Shown: positions 56,440 through 64,000 of the stretch, piece by piece
Position numbering within the stretch: position 1 is the first letter of the stretch
Layout: each line of letters starts with the position of its first letter
From: Candidatus Parcubacteria bacterium
Lineage (GTDB): Bacteria; Patescibacteria; Paceibacteria; UBA6257; HR35
Direction: 5' to 3'
Assembly: GCA_026004535.1 (NCBI GenBank)
Contig: BPJI01000001.1
Location: forward strand, 186,001 to 250,000
DNA: 64,000 nucleotides
The notes under the pieces: generated by a model
Seen by the model: only the letters and a program-made list of their open reading frames with translations
Told to the model about the DNA's origin: nothing
Database searches by the model: none
Made by a program: the position numbers and the translations under genes

Positions 56440-57963
56440 ATGAATCTTATCTCTTTTACAAATTTTAATTTATTTCGGGGTGAAAAAGAGCTTATTAGAG
56501 ATAGTAATTTTATTATTCTTGAAAAAGAAAAAATTGGTCTTATTGGTCGAAATGGCAGTGGGAAATCAACTTTATTAAGTCTAATTTATAAGATTTGGCA
56601 AAATCAACCAATTGATAACGAAATAAGATTTACTGGTAAAGTTTTTGTTAATTCTAAGATAGTTTTTGGTTTTTTACCCCAAGAAATAAAATTTGATTTT
56701 CAAGGAAAAGTTAAAGATTATTTTCAAACTGTGATAAAAACAAATTTTAATATAGAAAATAACTGGGAATATGAAAAAAGAAGAAATAAAATTTTTAAGA
56801 AATTAAATCTATCAGAGGAAATTTTAAATAAAGACATGAGTAATATTTCTGGTGGTGAAGCAACAAGAATAGGCTTAGCCGGGGTTTTTCTATCTCAAGC
56901 CAATTTTTGGCTTTTAGATGAACCAACAAATAATTTAGATCTTGAAGGTATTGATCTTTTAATTGAAGAAATAGGAAATTTTAAAGGCAATATTTTGATT
57001 GTTACTCATGATCGTCGTGTTTTAGATAAATTACAAAAAATAATAGAGATTGATGAAGAAACAAAAACAATTAGATCCTGGGGAGGAAATTATAGTTTTT
57101 ATAAAATAAAAAAAGAAGAAGAATATGAAGCAAGATTAAGAAAATATGAGGCACAGAAAGAGAAGAGAAAAAATCTCGAAAATACTATAAAAGAAATTAG
57201 GAAAAAAGCACAAATTTTCGAGAATTTAAGTAAAAATGCTTTCTATCGTAGTAAAGGTTCTAAATTGGCAAAAAGGGCATTAGCCATAGAAGCAAGAATT
57301 CAAAGAGAGCTGTTAGAACTTGATGAGCCATCTTTATCAGTTAAACCAAAATTTTTTGTTGGTAATATATCTGTAAAAGAAGGAAATTTAATAGATGTTA
57401 AAAACTTAAATTTTAGCATTAACAATAAAAAAATCCTAAATAATATTGATTTAAAGATCAATTTTAAAGATAAAGTTTTAATTAAAGGTCCTAATGGTTC
57501 AGGTAAATCAACTTTAATAAAACTAATTACCAAAGAAATTGAACCAGAAAGTGGTGAGATAATTATTAATCCAAATATTAAAATAGGTTATTTACCACAA
57601 TCACCTCAAATAGAAAATCCTGAAATAAAAGTCAAAGAATTTCTAATCAAAAATTACAATCTGTCCGAAGATAATGTGAAAAGAATCTTAAATGAAATGA
57701 AAATTTCTGAAACAATTACTTTTAAACTTAAAGAACTTAGCCTTGGAGAAATTAGAAGAATTCAATTAGCAGCTATTTTATTTTTAGCTCCTAATGTTTT
57801 AATTTTAGATGAACCAACTAATCATTTAGATGTTTATACAATTGAAGAATTAACTGATGCTCTTAGATATTATTTAGATCAAGGAGGCACAATTATTTTT
57901 TCCTCTCATGATGAATATTTTATTAACGACATTAAACCAAATAAGGTTATAAATTTACTATAA
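56440..57963 (+). CDS. ABC-F family ATPase (translation factor/resistance type)
   Basis: 507 residues, two ABC cassettes without membrane parts. Cassette 1: Walker A GRNGSGKST, signature ISGGEATRIGLAG, Walker B FWLLDEPTNNLDL. An arm/linker follows (about residues 220-280), rich in Lys/Arg (KYEAQKEKRKNLENTIKEI). Cassette 2: GPNGSGKST, signature LSLGEIRRIQLAA (Gly for the second conserved Gly intact) and LILDEPTNHLDV. ABC-F proteins bind the ribosomal E site and free stalled or drug-bound ribosomes. The subclass cannot be fixed. Confidence 0.93.
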   Translation: MNLISFTNFNLFRGEKELIRDSNFIILEKEKIGLIGRNGSGKSTLLSLIYKIWQNQPIDNEIRFTGKVFVNSKIVFGFLPQEIKFDFQGKVKDYFQTVIKTNFNIENNWEYEKRRNKIFKKLNLSEEILNKDMSNISGGEATRIGLAGVFLSQANFWLLDEPTNNLDLEGIDLLIEEIGNFKGNILIVTHDRRVLDKLQKIIEIDEETKTIRSWGGNYSFYKIKKEEEYEARLRKYEAQKEKRKNLENTIKEIRKKAQIFENLSKNAFYRSKGSKLAKRALAIEARIQRELLELDEPSLSVKPKFFVGNISVKEGNLIDVKNLNFSINNKKILNNIDLKINFKDKVLIKGPNGSGKSTLIKLITKEIEPESGEIIINPNIKIGYLPQSPQIENPEIKVKEFLIKNYNLSEDNVKRILNEMKISETITFKLKELSLGEIRRIQLAAILFLAPNVLILDEPTNHLDVYTIEELTDALRYYLDQGGTIIFSSHDEYFINDIKPNKVINLL

Positions 57964-57964
57964 A

Positions 57965-57992
57965 AACCAAATTTTTACTTTAAGATTTGGTT
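57965..57992 (+). terminator. Weak AT-rich hairpin after the ABC-F gene
   Basis: aaccaaat (57965-57972) pairs with atttggtt (57985-57992), directly after the stop. It is AT-rich and followed only by ctacataatt, so termination strength is doubtful. The rest of the gap to 58135 holds no gene. Confidence 0.35.
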
Positions 57993-58135
57993 CTACATAA
58001 TTTATCAATTTCTTAAAGAATTTAGAATTATAAAAAATCATTAACAATATTCAATTTTTACTATATTTAAATAAAAAAATTAAAAGTAAAGGATATTATT
58101 GAATTATAAAAGTTGATTTTGAGAAAGAAAACTAT

Positions 58136-58537
58136 CTAGTTAGTTTTAACTTCGAGTGTTTTTTTCAAAATATTAACTAACTCATTTAAATCTGTTGCTT
58201 TTCTTAAATAGTCAACCGCGCCAATTTCACCAGCAATTTTTTTATGATATTTAGCCAACTCAGCATCTAAATCGTCAATTGAAGTAATAAAGAAAATTTT
58301 TATATTTTTAAGTTCAGGATTTTCTTTGATAGCCAAAAAAGTTTCTACTCCATCCATTTCAGGCATGGTATTATCTAATAAAATAACATCAGGTTTGTTA
58401 GTTTTTAAAATTTCTAAAGCAACTTTACCATTTTCAGCCTCTAAGACATTAAAATTGGCAGATTGTAATTTTATCTTCCATATCTCACGAAAATTTTTAT
58501 CATCATCAACAATTAAAATCAAAGGTTTATTATTCAT
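58136..58537 (-). CDS. Stand-alone response-regulator receiver protein (REC 1)
   Basis: 133 residues, receiver domain only. Acidic pair DDD at 11-13 (ILIVDDDKNF), phosphoacceptor Asp55 in VILLDNTMPEMDG, Ser/Thr in FFITS, and Lys in YLRKATDL (usually KP). No output domain, so it must act by protein contact, as in CheY-type or phosphorelay proteins. It has a longer loop between the fourth strand and the last helix (DDLDAELAKYHKKIAGEIGA). Overlaps REC 2 by four bases. Confidence 0.92.
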   Translation of the reverse strand: MNNKPLILIVDDDKNFREIWKIKLQSANFNVLEAENGKVALEILKTNKPDVILLDNTMPEMDGVETFLAIKENPELKNIKIFFITSIDDLDAELAKYHKKIAGEIGAVDYLRKATDLNELVNILKKTLEVKTN

Positions 58538-58929
58538 TGCAAAAATTCTTTTATTTTTTTAATTATATCAGGCAAATCAGTTGTTTTACGGATAACCCCA
58601 ACCGCTCCAATGCTTTTGGCATAATTATCATCAATTTTTGTTCCATCGTTATTATATTGTAAATTGGTAATTAAAATTATTGGTGGACATTCTTTGCCAA
58701 GATCTCTTTGCAAATAACAAAACAGACTAAAACCATTTAAAATAGGCATTGATAAATCTAAAAGAATTAAATCAGTATTTTTGCAAACAGAAATATTTTT
58801 TAATGCTTCCTGAGGATCAGTAAAACCAATGACATCAAAGCCCTCTTTTTTAAGAACAAATGAAAAGAGTTCAACAAATGATTTTTCGTCGTCAATTAAA
58901 ACAATTTTTTTGGCCATTTGTTCGGCCAT
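58534..58929 (-). CDS. Stand-alone response-regulator receiver protein (REC 2)
   Basis: 131 residues. DDE in IVLIDDEKSF, Asp58 in LILLDLSMPILNG, Thr in ILITN, Lys in VIRKTTDL. As in REC 1, the usual Lys-Pro is Lys-Thr/Ala-Thr and the loop before the last helix is extended (NLQYNNDGTKIDDNYAKSIGA). A second ATG four codons in (MAKKIVLIDDE) may be the real start. The two receivers are paralogues that share these odd features, suggesting local duplication. Confidence 0.92.
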   Translation of the reverse strand: MAEQMAKKIVLIDDEKSFVELFSFVLKKEGFDVIGFTDPQEALKNISVCKNTDLILLDLSMPILNGFSLFCYLQRDLGKECPPIILITNLQYNNDGTKIDDNYAKSIGAVGVIRKTTDLPDIIKKIKEFLQ

Positions 58930-58968
58930 TAATTAAATTATAATACTAAATTTGTCAAGATGTCAAGC

Positions 58969-60558
58969 TCAAGAAATTGGCAATTTTACATAAAATTTAC
59001 TTCCTTTACCTTCGCCTTCTGATTCAGCCCAAATTTTACCCTGATGAGCCTCAACTAAATTCTTGACAATGTAGAGTCCTAAACCAGTGCCTCTAATTTC
59101 TTTTTTAATTGAAGGATCGCGAACAAATTCACCAAAAAGCTTGCTTTGTAATTCTTTTGACATTCCAATACCAGAATCACTAACACAAATTAATAATTCA
59201 TTATTTTCTTTATTAACACTTACCTTAACCCATCCTTGAGAAGTATATTTAATAGCATTATCAATTAAATTTTGGATAATTTGAGCAAATCTTAATTTAT
59301 CAACTTTCAGAATTATTTGCTCAAGATTAGTTTCAAAACTTAGCTCTAAATTCTTTTCTTTGGCTAAGAGTATAAAATTATTTACAATTTCTTTAATCAA
59401 ACCAATAATTTCGACTTCTTCAAAGTTAAGCTCTAATTTTCCTTCTTCAATTCGACGATAATCCATAAATTCTTCAATTAAAACTAAAAGTTTATCAACT
59501 GAATCCTTAATTTTTTTGGCAAAATCTTTTGCTTGCTCAGGTACATTTTCGATTCCATCAGCAATCAACTCAGCATAACCTTTAACAACCGCCATGGGTG
59601 CTTTCACCTGATGAGACGCAAACGAAAGAAACTCCGACTTAATTCTGTTTAATGTTTCCAATTTTTGATTGAGTTTAGCTAATTTTTCTCGTTGTTCAAT
59701 CTCTTGATAGACAGAACGGATTAGGAATATACTGAGAACGAAAGATAAAGCTAAAATAGTCAATCTAGTTATAATTTCTACAAAGTTTTTGTACTGGCTT
59801 AATTCGAATAAATTAACTAATAAAAGAACGATAATAAAAATCGCTGCTGAGGCCAATTTAACGTTGAATAATTCATATTTGTGAATTCCTAAACTTAAAC
59901 TTATTATGAATGGTAACATAAAAAAACCACTGAAAGGAATAAAATTAGAATTATTAAAAAAATTAGGAAAAATAAAATCAAAAGTTATTACTAGGAATGA
60001 AGTAAGCAAAAATGAAACTATTATTAACAAATATTTACCTTTTTCATTTTTGCTTCGTAAATACTTAACTACCAGATTTTTTAAAGCCAATAAGTTAAAA
60101 TATATAGTTGTTAAGCCGAAAATGATGATACCAAATTTTCGTATTTCTGGATTTAGTGGATTAATAGAAATAATTTTAGAAACCAATAATTGTGTTAAGC
60201 TTATAATTGACATCAGTGATGTTAAAAATAGATGAATATAGAAAACTTTCTTGTTTCCTGACAATCTTTCGTCGGGGTAAAAGTATGAAATTGCATATAT
60301 AAGAAAATTGATCCAGGCAGCAGTAAAAAGTAAAAACCTAAAAATAATTAATGTGATGTTATAATCTGTAGATTTAAATAATAATACGGCCAAAAGGGAC
60401 CATATTGCCACAAGAATTGTATAAATGAAAAAAACTATATTTGTTAAGCTTTTTCTATTCTTTAAATAAGCGATATACCCCAGGATAAAAATAACTATAC
60501 TAGTAGCTGTTGCTATTGTGATATCAAAATTTAAAATTATATTTCTAACAATTTCCAT
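58969..60558 (-). CDS. Membrane sensor histidine kinase with 7-8 TM N-terminal region
   Basis: 529 residues. Residues 1-285 contain about eight hydrophobic helices in the style of the histidine-kinase 7TM sensor, without an extended extracellular domain. The HisKA box is SHQVKAP with phospho-His316 (usually SHELRTP), N-box QNLIDNAIKY, G1 DSGIGM, F-box FGEF, G2 GTGLGL: all intact. It would sense a membrane or small-molecule signal and phosphorylate the two downstream receiver proteins, which lie 39 bases away. It is two bases downstream of the nitroreductase-like gene, so it is likely part of the same operon. Confidence 0.93.
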   Translation of the reverse strand: MEIVRNIILNFDITIATATSIVIFILGYIAYLKNRKSLTNIVFFIYTILVAIWSLLAVLLFKSTDYNITLIIFRFLLFTAAWINFLIYAISYFYPDERLSGNKKVFYIHLFLTSLMSIISLTQLLVSKIISINPLNPEIRKFGIIIFGLTTIYFNLLALKNLVVKYLRSKNEKGKYLLIIVSFLLTSFLVITFDFIFPNFFNNSNFIPFSGFFMLPFIISLSLGIHKYELFNVKLASAAIFIIVLLLVNLFELSQYKNFVEIITRLTILALSFVLSIFLIRSVYQEIEQREKLAKLNQKLETLNRIKSEFLSFASHQVKAPMAVVKGYAELIADGIENVPEQAKDFAKKIKDSVDKLLVLIEEFMDYRRIEEGKLELNFEEVEIIGLIKEIVNNFILLAKEKNLELSFETNLEQIILKVDKLRFAQIIQNLIDNAIKYTSQGWVKVSVNKENNELLICVSDSGIGMSKELQSKLFGEFVRDPSIKKEIRGTGLGLYIVKNLVEAHQGKIWAESEGEGKGSKFYVKLPIS

Positions 60559-60559
60559 A

Positions 60560-61624
60560 TTATAACCAATTTATTATTGGTTGTCTTTTATAAGATACTG
60601 CTGATGGAGGCTGTGTCTTTCCTATTCTAAAAAGAAAAGCTAAAATTTTATTTTTTTCATTAACATCAAAAACGTCAATTATTTTTTGATAAGATTCATT
60701 TATTATTTGTTTTTCTCTTTTACTAAAGGTATTATCATCTTCTGAATTGATTCTTTGCCATAAAAACGGTACTCCTGTAATTAAATGAAAACCTAAATTT
60801 AATTTTGTAGATCTGAGCCAGATATTTTCTAATAATTTCCCGGCATAGATAAAATCAGAATCATTATTGTTGATGAACATACCGCCGATTAAGGCACACG
60901 ATTGAGCTGTTTTAATGCTACCTTGATTAATTTTTTTGACAAAACCTATCTTTTTAAAAATACTTAATATCGGCCAATATCTAAAAAGTTTAAAAATTTT
61001 AATTGCCTGGGGAGGTATTTCTAGTGTTCTTACGTATAATCCACTTTTATAGTGTTGCTCTTTCTCTTCAAATAAAATCTCTTTAAACATAAGTTTATGC
61101 ATTGTTCTGTTCGAAAAATTTATCAATGAATCCTTAGTAATATTCTGTGCTAAATTTTCTATTTTTGTTCTATCGTCTATTAGGATAACCTTGCACTGAG
61201 GATAATTCGATATTTCTTTTAATAGAAAAGTTTTTTCGTTTTCTTGAAGTGGTTCAGTGCTGAATGGTTTTCTGTTAGAGCATCTTTTTTCAATAAATTC
61301 AAAAAGATCTTCATTGCTTTCTGTGTCTGAGTTTAGCGGTATAAATCTTATTGCCAAAGATATTCTATTACGAGGAAAAATTTCGTAATTTATTTTGTAA
61401 CCAAAATGTTTAGCAGCTATTTCTATGTTTTCTAATAAGGCGCCATGAGCAATATAGGTCCCTCGGTTTTTATAATTTAATATTGGATGATCTTTTTCTG
61501 GCAGCATAACCACTTCTAAAACTGATTCATTGATTTTAACATTAAATTCCCATGGTTGAGAGTTTCCACCAGAAGGAGCAAGATTACCAGCTTTAATTAT
61601 TTGTTCTAACAATTCTTTTTCCAT
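60560..61624 (-). CDS. Nitroreductase-like flavoprotein (Acg/Rv3131-type, ThiF-associated)
   Basis: 354 residues. The N-terminal LLEQIIKAGNLAPSGGNSQPWEF is the signature of the Acg-type nitroreductase fold, with the S-G-G-N-S-Q-P-W FMN-binding motif. The family's tandem-fold second half is recognisable in TAQSCALIGGMF and LLENIWLRSTKLNLGFHLITGVP. This group is found fused or next to E1/ThiF proteins (for example mycobacterial MoeY, from memory). The order AMP-ligase, E1, nitroreductase in one operon suggests a small-molecule modification pathway. Reaction unknown. Confidence 0.85.
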   Translation of the reverse strand: MEKELLEQIIKAGNLAPSGGNSQPWEFNVKINESVLEVVMLPEKDHPILNYKNRGTYIAHGALLENIEIAAKHFGYKINYEIFPRNRISLAIRFIPLNSDTESNEDLFEFIEKRCSNRKPFSTEPLQENEKTFLLKEISNYPQCKVILIDDRTKIENLAQNITKDSLINFSNRTMHKLMFKEILFEEKEQHYKSGLYVRTLEIPPQAIKIFKLFRYWPILSIFKKIGFVKKINQGSIKTAQSCALIGGMFINNNDSDFIYAGKLLENIWLRSTKLNLGFHLITGVPFLWQRINSEDDNTFSKREKQIINESYQKIIDVFDVNEKNKILAFLFRIGKTQPPSAVSYKRQPIINWL

Positions 61625-61658
61625 TCTTATATTATATTTTTATTTTAATTAAAATTTT

Positions 61659-62774
61659 TCAAAAATTAAAAAACTTTCTAATTTTATTTAAAAATTTTTT
61701 TCTTTTGATTTCATTTTTGTTAAATTCAGGATCTAAAATTTTTTCGATATTGAAATCATATTTTCCCGATCTGATTTTCTTACCCAGAAGAATACTTCTT
61801 ACAGTATAGGCAGTTATGCCAGCCGAGATGAAGGCTGCTGTTGAGAGCTGGGGCCAAGAATATAATGTTTTTCCTATTTCTAATACTGAAGTTAAAGATC
61901 TTAAAGGTACTAAGTTTAAATCTATAATTTTAGCCATTGCTTCATAAAGTTTTTGTGGTGATTTTTTTATCTCATCGAAATTAAATCCTGTTAATCGCCC
62001 TCCAAAAATTTCTAAATTTTTATCAATATCAAACCTTTCAACATCTAAAATAACATTATCGCCATTATCAGTAGCCATAACAACAGGAATTTTTAGCTTT
62101 TTAGCTTCTTCTCGAATTTTAACTTTGATTACAACATCGTCTAGCTCTTCGATAATAATATCCAATCCTCTAATGAAAGTTTTGTAATTCCTATCATTAA
62201 GACCTTCGTTAAATACTTCTATTTTTAAATAGGGATTTAATTGATAAGCAAAGCAAAATAATGCTTCAGTTTTATTTGCCCCGACCCAGGTGAAATCAAA
62301 TGGCATTCTGTTTAAATTACTAGGAGCAATAAAATCTGGGTCAGATATTTTAAAATGTCTTCCCACGCCCATCAATAAAAGACATAAAAATATATTACTT
62401 CCAACACTTAAACCAGCAATACCTATTTTAGAGTTATAAATTTTATTCTGTTCTTCGAGGGTAATTAGGTTTCTATTTCTTGCCAACCTAACTTCCTGGT
62501 GCAATTTATCTGGTAAATAATGAACCAAATATTTATTCCATGGAAAATAAACCCAATTACCCAATTTTGTTAACGATTTACCATTCGTATGTTTTTTTAC
62601 AAACAGTTCAAATTCTTGTTGATAATTTTTATTAAATTTGAATCGTGGATTCCTTATTAAAAACAAATCCTCGAGTTGAAGCTTATAAGTATCAATTATT
62701 CTATTAACTTTATATTTTCTTGAAAATTCTTTTAAATTTAATTTGTCAGCTTTGATAATTATCGGCTTAAGCAT
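61659..62774 (-). CDS. ThiF/E1-like adenylyltransferase
   Basis: 371 residues. Residues about 1-100 form an unfamiliar N-terminal extension (KLNLKEFSRKYKVN...VHYLPDKLHQEVRLARNRNL). From about 105 it has an E1-type Rossmann domain: KIGIAGLSVGSNIFLCLLLMG, ISDPDFIAPSNLNRMPFDFTWVGANKTE (the conserved D..D...SNLNR and Lys), IIEELDDVVIKVKIREEAKKLKIPVVMATDNGD. The catalytic-Cys position is not obvious and no zinc CxxC pairs are present. It would adenylate a carboxylate or C-terminal glycine. The start is one base from the stop of the AMP-ligase gene. Confidence 0.88.
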   Translation of the reverse strand: MLKPIIIKADKLNLKEFSRKYKVNRIIDTYKLQLEDLFLIRNPRFKFNKNYQQEFELFVKKHTNGKSLTKLGNWVYFPWNKYLVHYLPDKLHQEVRLARNRNLITLEEQNKIYNSKIGIAGLSVGSNIFLCLLLMGVGRHFKISDPDFIAPSNLNRMPFDFTWVGANKTEALFCFAYQLNPYLKIEVFNEGLNDRNYKTFIRGLDIIIEELDDVVIKVKIREEAKKLKIPVVMATDNGDNVILDVERFDIDKNLEIFGGRLTGFNFDEIKKSPQKLYEAMAKIIDLNLVPLRSLTSVLEIGKTLYSWPQLSTAAFISAGITAYTVRSILLGKKIRSGKYDFNIEKILDPEFNKNEIKRKKFLNKIRKFFNF

Positions 62775-62775
62775 T

Positions 62776-64000
62776 TTATCTGGTTAAAACCCATTTATGT
62801 TTACTGCCTGATTTAAAAAATTTTTCATGTCCATATGGCCAAAATATTAATTTTGGATAAGCTCTTTCTTTTAAATTGTTTGACAATTCTCTATATTCCG
62901 ATGATTTTTCTCTTAAGGTTTCAACAATTTTTTTAAGGGCTATTTTCTCGTAATATTTTTTAAAAACAACCCCCTTTTTAAGTTCTAAATTAATTTCTAA
63001 ATATTGATTTTGTTTAGGGTTATATTTTGTTGTCATGGTAAATTTGCCTGTTAGGAAGCTGGATAATTCTTTACTTAATATAGCTGATTTTATAAACTCT
63101 GGAAAGATTAAAATAGCATATAAAGTCGTAGCTAAATTTTTCCGTTCATAAACATAAACAAAAGGCAGTTCAAATAATAAACTATCTATTTTGTATTTTC
63201 TGGCTATTTTAATAATATCTAGTTTTTTATTTTTAAAATAATCTTTAAAATATGAATAATTGAATATTCCTCCTCTATCGCCAATTTGATATCTAATTAA
63301 AGGTATAGCATTATCACCTGTTAGAATTAGTTCGCCATTTTCTTCTTCAAAATTCACAAAATAAGGTATAAATTGCGCTAAAGTAGGAGTTTTGCTGATG
63401 TCGCCGAATGTCTCCTTTAAAAAATTTTTATTTTTAACACAAAGATGTCTGATTAGGGCTGCTAACGGTGTTTCAAAGGCGGTAGCACCAAATTCAGAAG
63501 AGCCATAAGCGTTCATTATGTCTAATAGTATATTAAGATTAAGTTTTTCTTTGAAGTAATATTTTAATTCTTCAGGGAAAGGTTCGCCCGCTAAAATTAA
63601 TCTTATTTTAATCCTGGAAATGTCAATTTTACTATCAATAAGTTCATCAATTATATCTTTGACAAATGGAGGATAGCCTGCTATTATTATTTGTCTATAG
63701 TAAGGCGCAATATCTTTAAAAATTTTGATTACTTCTTGTTTATTAACCCCAGGTGAAATAATTGAAAGATTTGTCCGGCCTAATGCATTGCCTAAATAGC
63801 AACCTAATAACATCCCGACGCCAGCACTCCAGACGCCCATTCCAAAAGTAATAATAAATAATGTCGGTTTGGTTAAAAATGATGGACGATAACTTAAAAA
63901 TAATTCTGTTCCTATCTCTCGAATTAAGTCAAATCTCGGTTCTCTAAAAAAATATGTTGGTTTACCGGTTGTGCCTGATGAAGCATGGATAGTTAGGGGT
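62776..64000 (-). CDS. AMP-dependent acyl ligase (phenylacetate-CoA-ligase-like), 5' part outside the window
   Basis: Open to the right edge; more than 408 residues visible, without the N-terminus. The ATG at 63840 is internal: upstream codons continue SSGTTGKPTYFF, the AMP-binding P-loop (about 63957-63973). Further motifs are IIIAGYPPFVKDIIDEL, MNAYGSSEFGATAF (A5-like) and GELILTGDNAIPLIRYQIGDRGG (A7/A8-like), with KxxxHKWV near the end. It adenylates a carboxylic acid and would hand it to CoA or to the E1/nitroreductase partners. The substrate is unknown. It is the upstream gene of the operon seen here. Confidence 0.9.
   Translation of the reverse strand, partial: PLTIHASSGTTGKPTYFFREPRFDLIREIGTELFLSYRPSFLTKPTLFIITFGMGVWSAGVGMLLGCYLGNALGRTNLSIISPGVNKQEVIKIFKDIAPYYRQIIIAGYPPFVKDIIDELIDSKIDISRIKIRLILAGEPFPEELKYYFKEKLNLNILLDIMNAYGSSEFGATAFETPLAALIRHLCVKNKNFLKETFGDISKTPTLAQFIPYFVNFEEENGELILTGDNAIPLIRYQIGDRGGIFNYSYFKDYFKNKKLDIIKIARKYKIDSLLFELPFVYVYERKNLATTLYAILIFPEFIKSAILSKELSSFLTGKFTMTTKYNPKQNQYLEINLELKKGVVFKKYYEKIALKKIVETLREKSSEYRELSNNLKERAYPKLIFWPYGHEKFFKSGSKHKWVLTR

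Noticed and set aside
1..64000. Recoding of UGA (code 25 of some CPR lineages)
   Set aside because: UGA is the natural end of hicA, infC, rpoA, groEL and lepA at conserved family C-termini and in ATGA overlaps.

Overview
The window reads as a low-GC bacterial chromosome of the Candidate Phyla Radiation (Patescibacteria) type, probably Parcubacteria/Microgenomates-like. This is an inference from very tight packing, many 1-20 base gene overlaps, a 64-residue S18, an alpha subunit of RNA polymerase that is only the N-terminal domain, abundant type IV prepilins, peptidoglycan-binding surface proteins with a TTTT/TQ linker, a class II ribonucleotide reductase with an intein, and proteins typical of these genomes (GxxExxY, four-helix-bundle S23-like, AI-2E-like, ApgM). 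UGA ends many genes, so the code is the standard one. No rRNA, CRISPR array or transposase is seen.

Layout. 1-4342: a truncated MurF-like gene, a hicBA and a relBE-like toxin-antitoxin pair, an alpha/beta hydrolase and recG. 4343-9057: two large paralogous exported surface proteins, each with a strong consensus promoter and a hairpin terminator. 9058-10760: a decaying stretch (HEPN/MNT remnants and a frameshifted secreted protein), followed by tRNA-Gly. 10894-13332: an S23-like four-helix protein and an O-antigen ligase. 13728-18736: nrdJ with intein, and a Xer recombinase. 19124-27568: rpsO-NYN-pnp, a DksA-like protein, tsaD, infC-rpmI, MgtC and a permease. 27549-37214: prepilins, groES-groEL, rplT, a NUDIX-prepilin fusion and a beta-CASP nuclease. 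37228-44532: tRNA-Leu, apgM, the rpmJ-rpsM-rpsK-rpsD-rpoA-rplQ operon, rpsP, an M16 protease, and tRNA-Gln fused to rpsR. 44622-50089: a sugar kinase, flippase, cysteine desulfurase and HtrA. 50169-53345: gatA and a thiol-redox operon. 53397-57963: lepA, dtd and an ABC-F protein. 58136-64000: a two-receiver/one-kinase set next to nitroreductase, E1-like and AMP-ligase genes.

The most unusual feature is a set of head-to-head arrays of short degenerate repeats. The dominant family has a left arm of ACCCGGAT-N4-ACCGGAT units and a right arm that is its reverse complement (ATCCGGT-N4-ATCCGGGT). It sits in six intergenic places (about 13397, 18747, 38580, 41454, 44124 and 48015) and in-frame inside two adjacent genes, lepA and dtd. 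In dtd the two arms enclose a complete GxxExxY (PDDEXK-type) nuclease domain, so one continuous reading frame runs dtd N-terminus, left array, nuclease, right array, dtd C-terminus. This looks like a mobile element with its nuclease cargo, the other copies being cargo-less relatives. Three further arrays with different unit sequences have the same head-to-head design (in nrdJ; between groES and groEL; beside gatA), and the four-helix-bundle gene is flanked by yet another inverted short repeat.

A second theme is leaderless expression: at least nine genes have a TATAAT box only 6-12 bases before the start codon, infC starts on a non-AUG codon, and the rpsR start lies one base after the encoded CCA of tRNA-Gln.
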